Assembly (NCBI GenBank): GCA_015345905.1
Contig: JADDTR010000011.1
Location: 372,001-436,000, forward strand
Reading direction: 5' to 3'
Length of the DNA: 64,000 nucleotides
From: Aotearoamyces nothofagi
Lineage: Eukaryota; Ascomycota; Leotiomycetes; Leotiales; Tympanidaceae
Positions 35,046 to 46,875 of this stretch are shown in pieces. Within the stretch, counting starts at the first letter, position 1. Every line of letters starts with the position of its first letter. The position numbers were made by a program, and so were the translations under genes. The notes under the pieces were generated by a model. The model made no database searches. It saw nothing but the letters and a program-made list of their open reading frames with translations, and was not told the DNA's origin.

Positions 35046-35602
35046 ATGTCCATCTCCAACGAGGCTCTCCAAAAGGTAGGCCACTCGCTCCTAGCTCGAA
35101 GGCTTTTACAAGTATAAAGGTCTAATTTTCTATCATCTGCCAGCTTGTACAAGAGATTGAGACGCAAGCTGTACTTGCGCAGCAGCAGATCAATGTCGTC
35201 AAGTCACAGCTTTCTGTCAAGCAAAGGGACATTCGCCTCCTCCAGCTGACCTCCAGCGAGGTAGCCACGCTCCCACCAAATACAAATATCTACGAAGGTG
35301 TTGGAAAGATGTAAGTATTAAGAAGCTGCGTATGCGCTGCGTTTATGACGTGTCACTTGATTCCTCGGAGGAAAGGCGCTTGCATCGAGACATGCGTGTT
35401 GGTCACGAGTTTACATTCGTTAACCATTTGCAGGTTCGTCTTCAGCCCTACAGACGAAGTAGACAAGCGGTTAAAGACGGAGACGGCAGAACTGAAGGCA
35501 GATGTGGAAAATTTGGGAAAGAAACTGCACTATCTGGAAACTACTCATAAGAACAGCCGAGAACACATCGATCAGATTTTCAATAGCGGAGGTCGAGCGT
35601 AG
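35046..35602 (+). CDS. PFD1: Prefoldin subunit 1, 121 aa
   Basis: Exons are 35046-35075, 35144-35310 and 35434-35602; introns of 68 and 123 nt. The product is the short beta-prefoldin form: an N-terminal helix (MSISNEALQKLVQEIETQA), a long coiled coil, the single beta hairpin (TNIYEGVGKMFVFSP) and the C-terminal coiled coil (DEVDKRLKTETAELKADVENLGKKLHYLE). It is part of the same actin/tubulin-delivering hexamer as the prefoldin 5 gene 15 kb upstream. Length and order match the family. The second intron is longer than usual for this window but has a clean donor (GTAAGT) and acceptor (CAG). Confidence 0.92.
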
Positions 35603-37158
35603 GAGACGATTCGACTATTTGAGCTGCAGTGGATGGGGTCTTGCATAATGTAGTTATGGCGGCTTGAGATAGTTGGGTCGCAACCATGTGACAGGGATGG
35701 CGCTCTTCACTGATTGTACACGTCTCACGGGAACTTCTGACGGAAGCCATCGGTGGTCACACAAAAATATGTGGATCCTAAATCCCGTCGAAGAATAGGG
35801 AGGCAGGCACGGTGGGATCCGTCTATCACTATGCTACCGTGGTACCAGCTCAAGATTTGAATTCTACGATAAACAGGAAAGCAGCTCACAAGACCAACCC
35901 GTTGCTTATTGACCCTGATAAAGTTGGCAAGTAATCATACGCGGGCGCATACCATAGGTTTATACCTTCCAATATGTTCCGAATCCATTGCGAATGCCAG
36001 TACTCAGGGTGGGGGCTGTTGGGTAGCAGTCCTGAGTCCCTCGGCCTGAGGGAACACACTCCCGTGTTCTCTGCTGATACGTACACAACAAACCAGCCAG
36101 CAGTGGCTTGCTATGTGCCCTTGTTATATATATACCTTAGTAATCTTGACAATGTTAAGGAAAGGCCTGATAAGGTTCTCGACATTTATGCCCTTCGTCC
36201 TCAGCTTTAAGGAGGCATCGGCAGCAGATGTAGCAGATATATTTTGTAGTAGACGACCGGAGGAGTACCTGGCCCGTCTATCATGCAGCTAACATGGGAC
36301 CTTTCAGCACGGTAAATACCTACCTACCTATTCGGTAAACCAAAGAATCCTGGTAAGTACGCTGCATTGCCAGTTTACGCCGCCATCGGCCCATATCACC
36401 ACTTGAAGACAGAGAAAGACATGGAGCTCAGCGAAACCCGGGGCCTGCAAGAGCCTACTTATCAGCGTCGGCCACCCCTTGGGCAGCGATCTACTGGATG
36501 CACTCCAGCAGTGAGCGGGTGGGTGTCACCAGTACGGATACTGCCATCTGTCGAAGGCCAGGTAGGTAGGCAGGTAGGTAAGGTAAGGTAAGGCAGGTGT
36601 GTATGGGCGGGATGGTGGAAGCGGGTGGAAGTGAAGTAGCGGAAGTGGTGGAATAATGAAGCACAAGCACCTCGAGCCGTGACGGGCTCCGGGAGCGGTA
36701 AGAGGTTCCAGCTCGAAGGGGAGCGCGCGCGTGTGCAGGTGTCAGGCTTCAGCCCCCAGCTGGTCCTTGCGGCACGCCCCTACGGCTGCTTTAAACCGGC
36801 CCCATGCCCGCGACTGACAAGTGCTGACAAGTGCTTACAGCCCCTCAGCTCCTCAAATCTGTCTGCAACCTCTCTCTACCGTTACTCTCGTCCTCACCAC
36901 CACCGACTAGATCGCGGGTTTGCTATTCAAAACTGCCTGTTTTGACCTCGTCGCCTTTCGCTGTCCAGATTCTCGATCAACACGCGCTCAACGCACGCGT
37001 TCCAAGGACCCTGACCTGATCGGCGCGGGGGAAAGCCGCTGTGTCGCATAATTGGCTGGCCGGGCTCAGCCTTATCCTATCCGGACGGCCCAACGGGCGA
37101 ACAAAGAGACAAACGAACAAGGATCCAGAACAAAGGCATTCTTGCAAGAGACGTCACG
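35603..37158. other. Intergenic gap (~1.6 kb)
   Basis: From the prefoldin 1 stop to the next plus-strand gene. It contains the GGTA/AGGTA repeat at 36559-36598. Nearer the gene it becomes GC-rich, with pyrimidine-rich stretches at 36840-36970 that are probably promoter and 5' leader. No supported coding frame is present. Confidence 0.5.
36559..36598. repeat. Imperfect GGTA/AAGGT microsatellite
   Basis: Short tandem run mixing GGTA, GGCA and AGGTA units over 40 bp. Confidence 0.85.
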
Positions 37159-38242
37159 ATGAGCTATGCACTTTATGACGACGAAGACGAGATTGATTTC
37201 CGCATCCGGAGGGGCCGTGCCTCGCCCATCTACGATCGTCCCCCGGCGCGGCCAGTCTACTATGAGAGACATTCAGGTAATCACCTGGAAATCGCTGGGG
37301 CTAGCTACGTGCGATCTCGATCGCGAGAGCGCTCTCGTCACCGACCTGTCTCCCCGGCTCCAGCGGCAGCTCCAGCTCCTAACCAAGCTCCGGTTATCAT
37401 AAACAACAGAATCTATCATTATGAGCAGGATGATTACGACGAAGAGCGGCCGTATCTCCAGGTAGCCGCTCCCGCTCGAGCTCCATCGCAATCCAGACGA
37501 AGCTCGCCAGGCTATGCATCCAGGGAAAGAGAAGACTATGAGTTAGAACGGACGCGCAAGGAGCTGGAGGCCTACAAGATCCAGGCCCAGCGTGAGGAGG
37601 ACGAGAAACTGATGAAAAAGGAGCTGGAATTGAAGCGACTCCGCGAGGAGAAGCGAACAGAGGAGGAAAAAAGACGCAATAAGGAGGAAGCCGAAAAGGC
37701 GGTCAGAGAGTGGAAGATCAAGGAGGCTGAGAAAAAAGAGAAGGACAGGAAGGAGAAGGAGGAGCGCGAGAGGGAGTACAAGCAACGATTCGAAGAAGAC
37801 TTGCGAAAAGCGAATATGGACGAAAGACAGATTGCTACTATCCTCAGAAAGGACAAGGAGGTGGGTAATGATCGTCCAACCTACACAAGAATGGCACGAA
37901 GGTATTTGTCTATTGAGACGCTGAACGCCTACCGAATTGACTACACACTTGATCCGGTAAGATGATTGTCTACGAATGGTTAATCTGGTGCTAATGTCCC
38001 GCTAGGATCCCGAGTATGTACTCATCAAGAGATGGGTCCCTGAATACGAACAAGATTTCTTGTGGAATCACACCAAAGAGATCCGCGAGCGGCGACAGAG
38101 TGGCGGCACCGTCGTACTTTCAATTGAAGATAAGAAACATCACCACGAGCCTGAATATGAATTTGTGAGGAAGAAGGAGCATAGGAGAAAAACCTCTCCA
38201 TCAGGACTGATTACCTTCCTCGCGGGCGGCAAGGGCAGATGA
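37159..38242 (+). CDS. Arg/Glu-rich coiled-coil protein (DUF8035-like C-terminus), 344 aa
   Basis: Exons are 37159-37956 and 38006-38242, with a 49-nt intron (branch GCTAAT). The N-terminal ~110 residues are disordered and Tyr/Arg/Pro-rich with RS-type words (RSRSRERSRHRP). Residues ~120-235 form a highly charged single-helix or coiled-coil stretch (Glu/Lys/Arg almost only). A compact C-terminal domain follows: RPTYTRMARRYLSIETLNAY, DPEYVLIKRWVPEYEQDFLWNHT and IRERR. This tail resembles the fungal domain catalogued as DUF8035, of unknown function. RS words and strong charge hint at RNA or nuclear association, but that is only inference. It is convergent with HEM25, 259 bp away. Confidence 0.82.
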
Positions 38243-38500
38243 GAGGTGTTGTTTGAATGAGATCGAAGGATATGATTTACATGAGGTCTGCTTCTGTCCC
38301 GAGGTTCTTTGTTTGATCGCACTGCTTCTCGGCGTCATCGGAGAACTGCTCCTGCTCCTGTCAAAGAGATACCTACCCCCCTTACTATTCACGAAATATT
38401 CTTGTCAATTGGAAAGAGTCTTTTATGTACCCGTCATTCCTTCCCAAGGCATAGTATCGATCGTGATGTGAATTGAGTCGAGTGGTATTCATGACTAGGG

Positions 38501-39521
38501 CTATAGCACTTCTTGCCTTTTAGATGTCCAGGTGGGCTCTGCCCTTCTAATCAACTCCTCATAGAGCGTCCAAGCCAAGGCCGAACTGATAGCTTTGCGA
38601 GCCATCCTGATAGCCAATCCATCAAAAAGTGATTTAGCACCATCCTCCTTCACCATTTTACGCCCTGCTTGTAACATGTTTCTGTAACTTTTTGGCTGTA
38701 ACTGAATCCTCGTCTTGATTGAGTCGAACGGATTAGTCAGAGCTGTAGCGAAGCCAGCTGCTATAACTCCTGATCCGAAGTTGATGGACGCCGACGTTGA
38801 ACCCTTCATGCCGACGTCTGGTGCCCCGGGCAAGGGAACCTTCTGAACCAGCAGGCTCAGCCGCTTTTTGGACTGTTCGTAGAATAACACATAGAGTCCT
38901 GCATAAGGCGCATCTCTGATGGTTGTGGCACCGAATCCCGAGAAGAATCCCTTCAATCCTTCCCTTTTGAGTATGTCTTTCCCAGCTCCAAGGATCGACC
39001 GATAGGCATATAAATTGGATTCGTAGCGAACTTTAATGACAGTCATTGGCATCAAAAGAAAACTAGCTGAAGCTCTCGCAATCGCGCCGGTCGAGAGATT
39101 TGCCAGATTCGATAGCTTAGGCAGCGCGGAGGAATAAGTAGGCGCTTTATTGCTCTGCACCACCCCTATGCTCTTTAAAAGATCTGAGCGTGCAACATTC
39201 TGCCGTAAGGCGTTGAGGCTTGTGAAGTAGACGGCCGAACCTAAGCCAGTCCGAAGAGCGGATGGGGCTGTGCCGCGCCAAAAGCCTCGAATTCCATCGG
39301 GACCGTTCAATATTTCGCGAAACGACACTGCCAAAGAGCTCGAGCCGGACTGTTGAACGCGAGTCTTTAGTAGATCTGCAGGTTGAAGCAGGACGGCCGA
39401 GAGGACGCCAGATCCCAGACCAGCTACGAAGTGGAAGGCTATAACGATAAGCTCGCCGCAAGATATTCAACCTATCAGGAAACTCACAGGATGAGGAGCG
39501 AGATTGGCTGCCATTTGACAT
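38501..39521 (-). CDS. HEM25: Mitochondrial glycine carrier HEM25 (SLC25A38), 323 aa
   Basis: Exons are 39521-39488 and 39438-38501, with a 49-nt intron that puts [12 protein letters not shown] in frame with [10 protein letters not shown]. Three mitochondrial-carrier repeats are visible, each with the PX[DE]XX[KR] signature: [22 protein letters not shown] and [12 protein letters not shown]. Six transmembrane helices follow the usual pattern. The LLKTRVQ context, the PTVIKVR-like second repeat with ESNLY and the [12 protein letters not shown] segment are typical of SLC25A38/Hem25, which imports glycine for the first step of heme synthesis. The length is normal. A different carrier subfamily is possible but less likely. 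Intron position right after the first ~11 codons is common in fungal carriers. Confidence 0.88.
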
Positions 39522-41390
39522 TTCAAGTACTTCCTATGATATCATGTTAAGACCCAGATGGTGAAGCTGGGTGCTTTGCCCATTGTTGGAGGGACACAAG
39601 CTCTCTTGACAATGATTCTTGATAGCGAAGTAACTGTTCGTGACCTTTACGACCCGGCCCGAGCCCTCCGGAACGTCAGCGATCAAACCTGAGGCAAAGA
39701 AAAAACAAACACAAAAGAATCCGAGTACAGGTCAGAGAGACAACAAGAGTTCTATTGTTGTGAGTGTATCAAAATATGAAGACGACATTCTGATTTGCAA
39801 TATGGAGATGCCTGGTAGGAGTAAGCTTTTCCCGCTTCTTCTGAGGCGGCAGACCTGGGCCTATATGCGCTATACTGTACGCCGTGATAAAATGGAACTA
39901 TGCCTACATGGCGGGGGCCCGAGATCGAATCCTGATACCAGAAATTGGTAGGTGGTAGGTGCCTGCCTACGGAGTGAGAAGGTAGGCACCGTACGAGGTA
40001 GATTACGATGTTTCTTTCGGTGCGACAAGCAAGCAAGCACCTTACCAATCTGGTGTCGAGAGCTCGTCGAGTCGGGGATCTTATATACATGACGTAGCTA
40101 CCTTGGTCAACGCATAGCTAGATCAATTATGCACTCGATAGCATATGAGCAAGGAAAAACGCGAAGTTTCCACTGGGTTTATGCCCGCTCAACTCAGTGC
40201 CGCCAAAGCTAGAGATTGAAGGGTCCCAGCCAACATCAAGCACGAGTTAACAGAGTAGCACCCTCGTGCTCCGAGTAGTATTGTATGAGGAGAATTGAGC
40301 CCTGCTACATAAGCACCGTACCTAATACGAAAACGAGTACAACCCCGTCTCCCCATACCTTAGCCAGGTCAGTATGCGGTAGTGAGAAGAGAAGTATGCG
40401 GTAGAAAGAAATACGCGGTGCTAAGTAGGATGCGGTACTGAGCAGTACCTTAAGTGGGTAGGCTGTCGGCACCACGCCGCCAACCCCGACGGCATCTCCG
40501 GTGTACTCGAGGAGGAACAGGTCCCTAGAGGCATGCATGCGTACTGATGCACGGCTGTCCTTGCTCGTGTATGCGCATGTACAGCATACATATACCTTGG
40601 CTGGGCAAGAATACCACAGTAGTAGACAGCAGCAGCAGCATAATGTGTTTGACTGGGTGGGCCGAGGGGCAGAAGCAGAAGAGCGTGCACGAGCCTGAGC
40701 AGGCCTCTTCTCGTTTCTCGTGACTTGCTACTCGTTACTCGACACCTCAGGTTCCGACATCAGCTACATCAGCTACATCCGCTACAGTACACACACTATC
40801 ATAAGCTACATCCGCTACATACCGTACCTTGCCTTACCTAAGCTACGTATTGCTGTACTGTACTGCACCATCGCCACCAGTCCCCGCTACCACGTCCGGC
40901 CACTCCTCCTCGCTCTGCCCGGGCGCTGGGGACTCGGGTTTTATTATGTACAAGACCCAAAGCAGGTGGGAACAGGAGAACAAGAGGATGGGACGGGAGG
41001 CGATCAATCCTCAAATGGACGGAGAGATATACTGTCCTGTGTACAGAGGTGGTTTGCAAGCCCCGTGAATCGTACGATGCTGCCCGCTGCTCGCTGCTCG
41101 CGCATATGAAGGGAAGCAACAGGCGGTCTGGGCGTTGCGTTGAAATCGTGGTTGACGTCGGCAGAGAGCTAGCCAGCTACGTCTGAATCCCATCTCCGAA
41201 TGCCCTGCTATCGATTGATAAGATCAAGATAGAAGATATTCGAGCACTCTTTGATTCTCACCTAGGCCTGGAAGCACGACCGGTTGGTAAGAAATCTAGA
41301 TACTGCACTGCGCAGGCACTCGTGGCACGGTAAGCAGGCCGGAAGGTACAGGCACGGACTTGTACATAATAGGCATCCTCTCTTGCCGAC

Positions 41391-41424
41391 CAGCGCCAGC
41401 GCCAGCGCCAGCGCCAGCGCCAGC
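41391..41424. repeat. Hexanucleotide microsatellite (CAGCGC)n
   Basis: Five to six perfect CAGCGC units, followed by diverged copies to about 41470. Confidence 0.9.
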
Positions 41425-42482
41425 TCCCAGCGCCCAGCACCCCACCAGCGCCAGCAACAGCGCCAGCAAGTCCCAACGGCCACCGCACGCATGCGTGCCA
41501 CGGCAGCGCAGCGTGAGGGTGCGCTAGAAGGCGAAGCCGTGGAAGGGAAGTGGGTGTGCCATTCGCTCACCTTACGGATACGATGCCCACTGCCCGATGC
41601 CTGCCTACCGACCGACTGCCCAGAGCCTACCTTATATCCGGGAGACTGCCCAGTGCCTAATAAGGTGCTGCCCGCGCTGCCCGCACTGCCTACTGCCTAC
41701 TGCCTACAGCCCACACACTGTCGCTGGTGCCACGACTACTTTGTACAGGTGCCCCAACGACGTACTGTACAGTAGGCAGCTTACAGGCACCTTGGGAGCT
41801 TAACAAGTTCCTTACGTAGCTACATACCTACCTTACCGACCTACCGGCCTAAGGTTAAGGCACGCACCTCCCTTAAGGTATCTACTAACTCGTAACGTAC
41901 CGACGTCGATAGATGGATAGATACCTGCGGTCCTCGTTTTCGTGTTGCACATTGCAGCCTGTATTGCATTGCTTGTATATAAGGGAGGCCAGGAATCAGC
42001 TGGGCCATGCTGCTCCGTTCTTTCCCGCCCTGTACTGTACTGCACCGTCGTCCTCTACCCCCCTCTGCCACACTCCACCGCGCTGTACCTGTCCACATCC
42101 CAGCACCCGGCATTCCTTACTCGCTACCGCCGTTAGCCTGTTCCTGCAGATCCAATCTCAACCAAAACCAATTCCCCTACCTGAGCTAAGGTACGGGCCT
42201 GACTCTACAGCTCTCTACCTAAGGTCCTCACTCTGCTGCTCAGCACCCTGCCTACCCTGCCTACCCTACCTACAGCACCTACAGCACCTACCCTAACTAC
42301 CTGCTCAGCCCAACTCTCCTCTCGCAAAGGGTCCATCCATCCAGTCTACTGCTCTTTTCAGCCATAGCCCGCGTTTAAGTCGTTCTCTTGCGATCTCGCG
42401 ACAGCAACCCGATCTGCCTCTCTTGCCTCTGGACTTTCTCTTCAACTGCATCGTCCTGCCCTTCCTACAGCTCTACCAATCT

Positions 42483-42581
42483 GTAAGTCCAGTCCAGCCC
42501 TCCTCACACACATCCTGCATCTCCTGAACGCGAATGCCATTCCGTTGCGGCATAGAGCTTGTGCCAGACTTCTCCTCCTAG
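42483..42581 (+). other. Possible 5'-leader intron of ERG13
   Basis: A strong GTAAGT donor at 42483 and a pyrimidine-rich TCTCCTCCTAG acceptor ending at 42581 lie in the untranslated region before the ERG13 ATG at 42777. Removing these 99 nt would remove an upstream ATG at about 42537. Suggestive only. Confidence 0.35.
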
Positions 42582-42776
42582 GTAGCCTGTTGTGGCTGCT
42601 GCTGCTGCTGCTGCCTCCTGTACCTCTGCTTCTCCAGCAACCAGTGCACAAAGCCAACCGTGCTAACATAACCTTCCGCTATAGATTCCTGAAGCCTACA
42701 AACCACGATCCTAATCCTCTCCGATCTAATCGTATAGAGTTCAACGAGCTCACAAGATCTCCATACCGTATCCACC

Positions 42777-44372
42777 ATGCCTACCCGTCCCCAAAACATC
42801 GGCATAAAGGCCATTGAGATTTACTTCCCCAGCCAGGTATGCTACAACTCCCTAGAAAGCCCATTCGATATTGTCTCGAGCCATTGCAAATAAATCCCAT
42901 TACTCTACTAACTGTGATCTCCAAAGTGCGTTGACCAAGCCGAGCTCGAAAAGTTCGATGGCGTGAGCACCGGCAAGTACACGATCGGGCTTGGACAGAC
43001 CAAGATGAGCTTCTGTGATGACAGAGAAGGTATTAAACCACGAGCACGGTAAAATATTTTGTTCCAGTACTCACAATCGTGCAGACATCTATTCCTTCGC
43101 CTTGACAGCCTTATCGAATCTCATCAGCAAGTACAAGATCGACACGGATTCTATTGGTCGCCTAGAAGTTGGCACAGAGACCATGCTTGATAAGTCAAAG
43201 TCTGTCAAATCAGTTCTGATGCAATTGTTTGGAGACAACACCAACATCGAAGGCATTGATACTATGAATGCATGTTACGGTGGAACAAACGCAGTGTTCA
43301 ACAGTGTCGCATGGGTTGAATCCTCAGCCTGGGATGGACGCGATGCTATTGTAGTAGCTGGTGATATTGCTCTTTATGCCAAGGGCAATGCACGCCCAAC
43401 TGGAGGCGCTGGTGCCGTTGCTATGCTGATTGGACCGGATGCCCCTATCGTCGTTGAGCCAGGACTCCGAGGTAGCTACATGCAGCATGCGTACGACTTC
43501 TACAAGCCAGATCTTACCAGCGAGTACCCGATCGTGGATGGCCACTTCTCCATCAAGTGCTATACCGAGGCTGTTGATGCTTGCTATAAGGCATACAACA
43601 AGCGTGAGCAGAATGTCAAGAAGGCGGCACTCAACGGATCAGCACACGAAAATGGCAACAGTTCCAGCGCAACTGATTCCAAGACACCCCTGGACCGGTT
43701 TGATTACTTCAGCTTCCATGCGCCAACTTGCAAGCTTGTGTCTAAATCATACGCCCGCATGCTTTACAATGATTACTTGCTTGAGCCATCTCATCCTGCT
43801 TTCGCGGATGTTCCTGCCGAGCTCCGCGATATGGAGTACAGTAAGTCCCTAAGCGACAAGGTTGTGGAGAAGACCTTTATGGCACTGAGCAAGAAACGAT
43901 TCCAGGAGCGTGTGCAGCCAAGTATCGAGGTCCCAACAATGTGCGGCAACATGTACTGTGCCAGCGTGTATGGTGGTATTGTGAGCTTGTTAAGCAACGT
44001 TGACAGCGCAGCCCTCCAAGGTAAACGAATTGGTGTCTTCAGCTACGGTAGTGGTTTAGCCTCCAGTTTGTTCTCGTTGAAGGTTGTTGGCAACACGGAA
44101 GAGTTCCAGAAGACTCTGAACTTGAAAGAACGTCTGGCAGCACGGAGAACCGTTGCCCCGGAAGTCTATGACGAGGTATGTGCACTTTCGCGACACTTAT
44201 CCAACAAGAAAATAATGCTTATGATATGATACAGATGTGTGATTTGCGCAAGAAGGCCCATCTCCAGAAGAGCTATACACCCAATGGTAAACCAGAAACC
44301 ATCGCCAAGGGTGTTTATTACCTTGAGAGCGTTGACGAGATGTTCCGCCGGAAATACGCAATCAAGGCATGA
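42777..44372 (+). CDS. ERG13: Hydroxymethylglutaryl-CoA synthase, 463 aa
   Basis: Exons are 42777-42836, 42927-43029, 43085-44175 and 44235-44372; introns of 90, 55 and 59 nt, all in phase. The enzyme condenses acetyl-CoA with acetoacetyl-CoA to HMG-CoA, the first committed feeder of the mevalonate/ergosterol pathway. Visible signatures: [17 protein letters not shown] at the N-terminus; [17 protein letters not shown] with the catalytic cysteine (about residue 118); [15 protein letters not shown] with the active-site histidine; and [16 protein letters not shown] and [19 protein letters not shown] in the C-terminal half. The tail carries [16 protein letters not shown]. No mitochondrial presequence is seen, so the cytosolic sterol-pathway form is expected. 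All catalytic residues look intact. Confidence 0.96.
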
Positions 44373-45147
44373 ATTGAACATGCGGGATAGACGATTCTTT
44401 TTGGTTTGAAATAGATGTTGCTGAAGAGAAGCAACTGCCTTGCATTATGACGGATTTAATAAGGACAACACGAATGAAGGCTGTACATACTCTGCGTGCA
44501 CCATTAGAGCCTTAGGTATTAGAAGTTGGCGCATAAGCAAGCATGATTATCTGTAGCATGAGGCCAATCTGGTAACTGTGCAGCACCCAGATGTTAAAGC
44601 AGTCGAAGTGATTTGAATGCACCGCGTTAAGACCTAACGGGCTACTCGTTGCGGAAGACAAGCACCCACCTACCCATAGAAACTCCATCTCCAAGGCTCT
44701 AATGTTCTTGGGCACTGTGACAAGCCTCTACCACATCGCTATGCAGAATCAGCGAGGAGTCTTTGAAACCTCGAAATATCCCAAGTGGCGTTTGGTTGCG
44801 CTATTTCGCAGCTCACAAGGCACAAGGCACAGGGCACGTCACGTGTTCCCGTTCCCGGACGTGTATCTGTCCGTCTACGATCGACAGTACTAAGGTACGA
44901 TCTACTACAGCAAGGTACGATATTTAGTCATCGACAACCCTAACTCAAGCTAAGTATGGTGGCATGGTGAGGTATATGCTGGCCTAAGCATCTTTCATTA
45001 TCATATGTCTTTCTGTTATTTGCATAGCATGTACCGCGTCACTCCAGGTCTCTCTAACCTGTTTCCCAGAGCCATATGTGAACGGTTGTCTGTTGAAACC
45101 ATCGTCCAAGGGAGGCCTGTCCCACGCGTCGCATCACCGACAGAGTT
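44373..45147. other. Intergenic, ~775 bp
   Basis: Spacer between ERG13 and the hydrolase gene. The short frame 44702-44893 has no support. No repeat is noted. Confidence 0.5.
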
Positions 45148-46560
45148 ATGGACATCTCCTCAGCAGTGTCAGCCCTGAAAGCTATCGTTCCAAGGGTTCC
45201 ATTGGTTAGCAAGGCAGCACTCTACCATACCCTTGGGGTCTCCGAGACATCCAAACAATGGGATCTACGCACAGAACTTACAATCATAGTTCTACGTTCA
45301 TTTCTCTCTTCACCCAGCCCTGAGTCCATCTCAAAAATGCAGCAAAATACCACCAAGGACACGGGAATAAAGGGGAGGATTTGGATCAGTAAAGTTACAA
45401 TGCCTAAGCCTCACGAAGACGATATACGGCAAGCGTTGTTCGGAGCTATCGAAGCGCTGAAAGAGCCTGGTCAAGGTGCAGGAGGGTACAGGGAGCCCGA
45501 ATTGCTACCAGTAGAAGCAGAATGGACTGGCTACCGTGCTGGTGCCACAAAGACGTCTCCTGAGCTCAGCATTAGTGAGCATGAGAAATATACCGAGATG
45601 ATGCGCGAAGTAACTTCTCCTATTACTATTCTCTATTTACATGGAGGCGCCTACTACCTTCTCGACCCGGCTACCCACCGCTCAGTCACCTGTAAGCTTG
45701 CAAAGCTGACCAATGCCCGCTGCTTCAGCATCCGATACCGTCTTGCTCCGCAAAATCCATTCCCTGCAGCCCTGCTCGATGCCTTAGTCTCGTACTTCAC
45801 GCTCCTGTATCCACCAGAAGGTTCCTTCCACGCACCGGTCGACCCTAGTCACATTGTTGTCAGCGGCGAGAGCGCAGGTGGAAATCTCTGTATGGTACTC
45901 CTGCAAACCCTACTTGAATTTCGCCGCCAAGGTTTGAAAATCGTCTGGAATGGGGAACCCCGTGATATACCGCTCCCAGCTGGAATAGCATGCAACAGTG
46001 CTTGGATGGATATCACTCACTCATCCCCTAGTTGCGAGATTAATGGGAAGTATGATTACTTACCGGCTCGAAGCGCCCAGCCCGAGAGGTTGGAATTCCC
46101 CAAATGCCCCATTTGGCCCGCTGATCCTCCAAGGAAGAATTTATACGCCGAAGATGGAGTCCTCTGTCATCCCCTCGTTTCGCCTATGGGGGCAAAAAGC
46201 TGGGAGGCGTCTTGTCCACTGTGGATTGTGACGGGGCAGGAACTTCTTGCCGACGAAAATAAGTACGTAGCAATGAGAGCGGCACAGCAGGGTGTAGACG
46301 TTGTGTATGAAGAATATGAAGCAATGCCTCATGCATTCGCCTTGATAATACGCCACTTAGATGGGTCTAGGAAATGCTTTCATAGGTGGACGTCGTTTAT
46401 CAATGCTGTCGTCCATGACCCCGAAACCGTCAAGACAAGAGGAGTGAGAATCGAGCCAAAGACACTCAAAGAGATAAATGTAGATGTGACGACGCTGAGC
46501 CCGTTTACAGAGGATGAGGTGTTGACAAGGATGCGTGAAAGCGTTGAGAAAAAGAGTTAG
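45148..46560 (+). CDS. Alpha/beta hydrolase (HSL-type esterase/lipase), 470 aa
   Basis: A single-exon gene, unusual in this window. The hormone-sensitive-lipase-type signature is complete: oxyanion motif LYLHGGAYYL (HGG ~165-167), nucleophile elbow VSGESAGGNLCM (Ser ~242), then the later acid-bearing loop LLADEN and the histidine in AMPHAF. The ~120 residues before the core form the usual cap region. No clear signal peptide is visible, so an intracellular serine esterase/lipase or steryl-acetyl hydrolase-like activity is inferred; the substrate cannot be read from sequence. The C-terminal 60 residues are charged. The 3' neighbour PEX14 is convergent, 315 bp away. The start at 45148 (MDISSAVSALKAI) is the first ATG of the open frame. 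Confidence 0.88.
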   Translation: MDISSAVSALKAIVPRVPLVSKAALYHTLGVSETSKQWDLRTELTIIVLRSFLSSPSPESISKMQQNTTKDTGIKGRIWISKVTMPKPHEDDIRQALFGAIEALKEPGQGAGGYREPELLPVEAEWTGYRAGATKTSPELSISEHEKYTEMMREVTSPITILYLHGGAYYLLDPATHRSVTCKLAKLTNARCFSIRYRLAPQNPFPAALLDALVSYFTLLYPPEGSFHAPVDPSHIVVSGESAGGNLCMVLLQTLLEFRRQGLKIVWNGEPRDIPLPAGIACNSAWMDITHSSPSCEINGKYDYLPARSAQPERLEFPKCPIWPADPPRKNLYAEDGVLCHPLVSPMGAKSWEASCPLWIVTGQELLADENKYVAMRAAQQGVDVVYEEYEAMPHAFALIIRHLDGSRKCFHRWTSFINAVVHDPETVKTRGVRIEPKTLKEINVDVTTLSPFTEDEVLTRMRESVEKKS

Positions 46561-46875
46561 AAACACCTGGATGTCCATGTACAAACTCTAAACTGAGTGC
46601 TGCGTTGGTCTTTGAGGAGAAACTGGAGATGGCGTTCGTTGCTACACGCAAAACAGCACTTCTCGGCATGTAATAATAATACGGTCATATATACATTGTA
46701 AATACTAGTTGGATAGTTTCACCAATATCATCGCAACTCAAAATAACCTTTTTGGGGGGGTCAAGTAGTTGTGCTCATACGGAACAACCGAAATCCACAG
46801 ATCCTATTCTCTCCCAATCGGACGCCGATCCATGCAAACCCGCGAAAACTTAACAATACAAAGCGTCTTCAGGTA
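46561..46875. other. Convergent 3' spacer, hydrolase / PEX14
   Basis: 315 bp of AT-leaning sequence with a G7 run near 46753. No supported feature. Confidence 0.5.

Larger units (their letters stand above)
39522..42776. other. Large gene-free, repeat-rich gap (~3.25 kb) upstream of ERG13
   Basis: The largest gap in the window. It is GC-rich with many GTACT/TACTG, CCTACC and short microsatellite words. All frames in it are compositional. The right end (42340-42776) looks like a promoter and transcribed leader: pyrimidine-rich, with a possible leader intron (separate entry). No tRNA or transposon signature was seen. Confidence 0.55.

Noticed and set aside
39915-39940. tRNA T-arm-like GAGATCGAATCCTGAT
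   Set aside because: The upstream sequence does not fold into acceptor, D and anticodon arms.
41262-41775. Overlapping Ala/Arg/Trp-rich frames over the CAGCGC repeat
   Set aside because: They arise from a hexanucleotide repeat, which is open in most frames on both strands.
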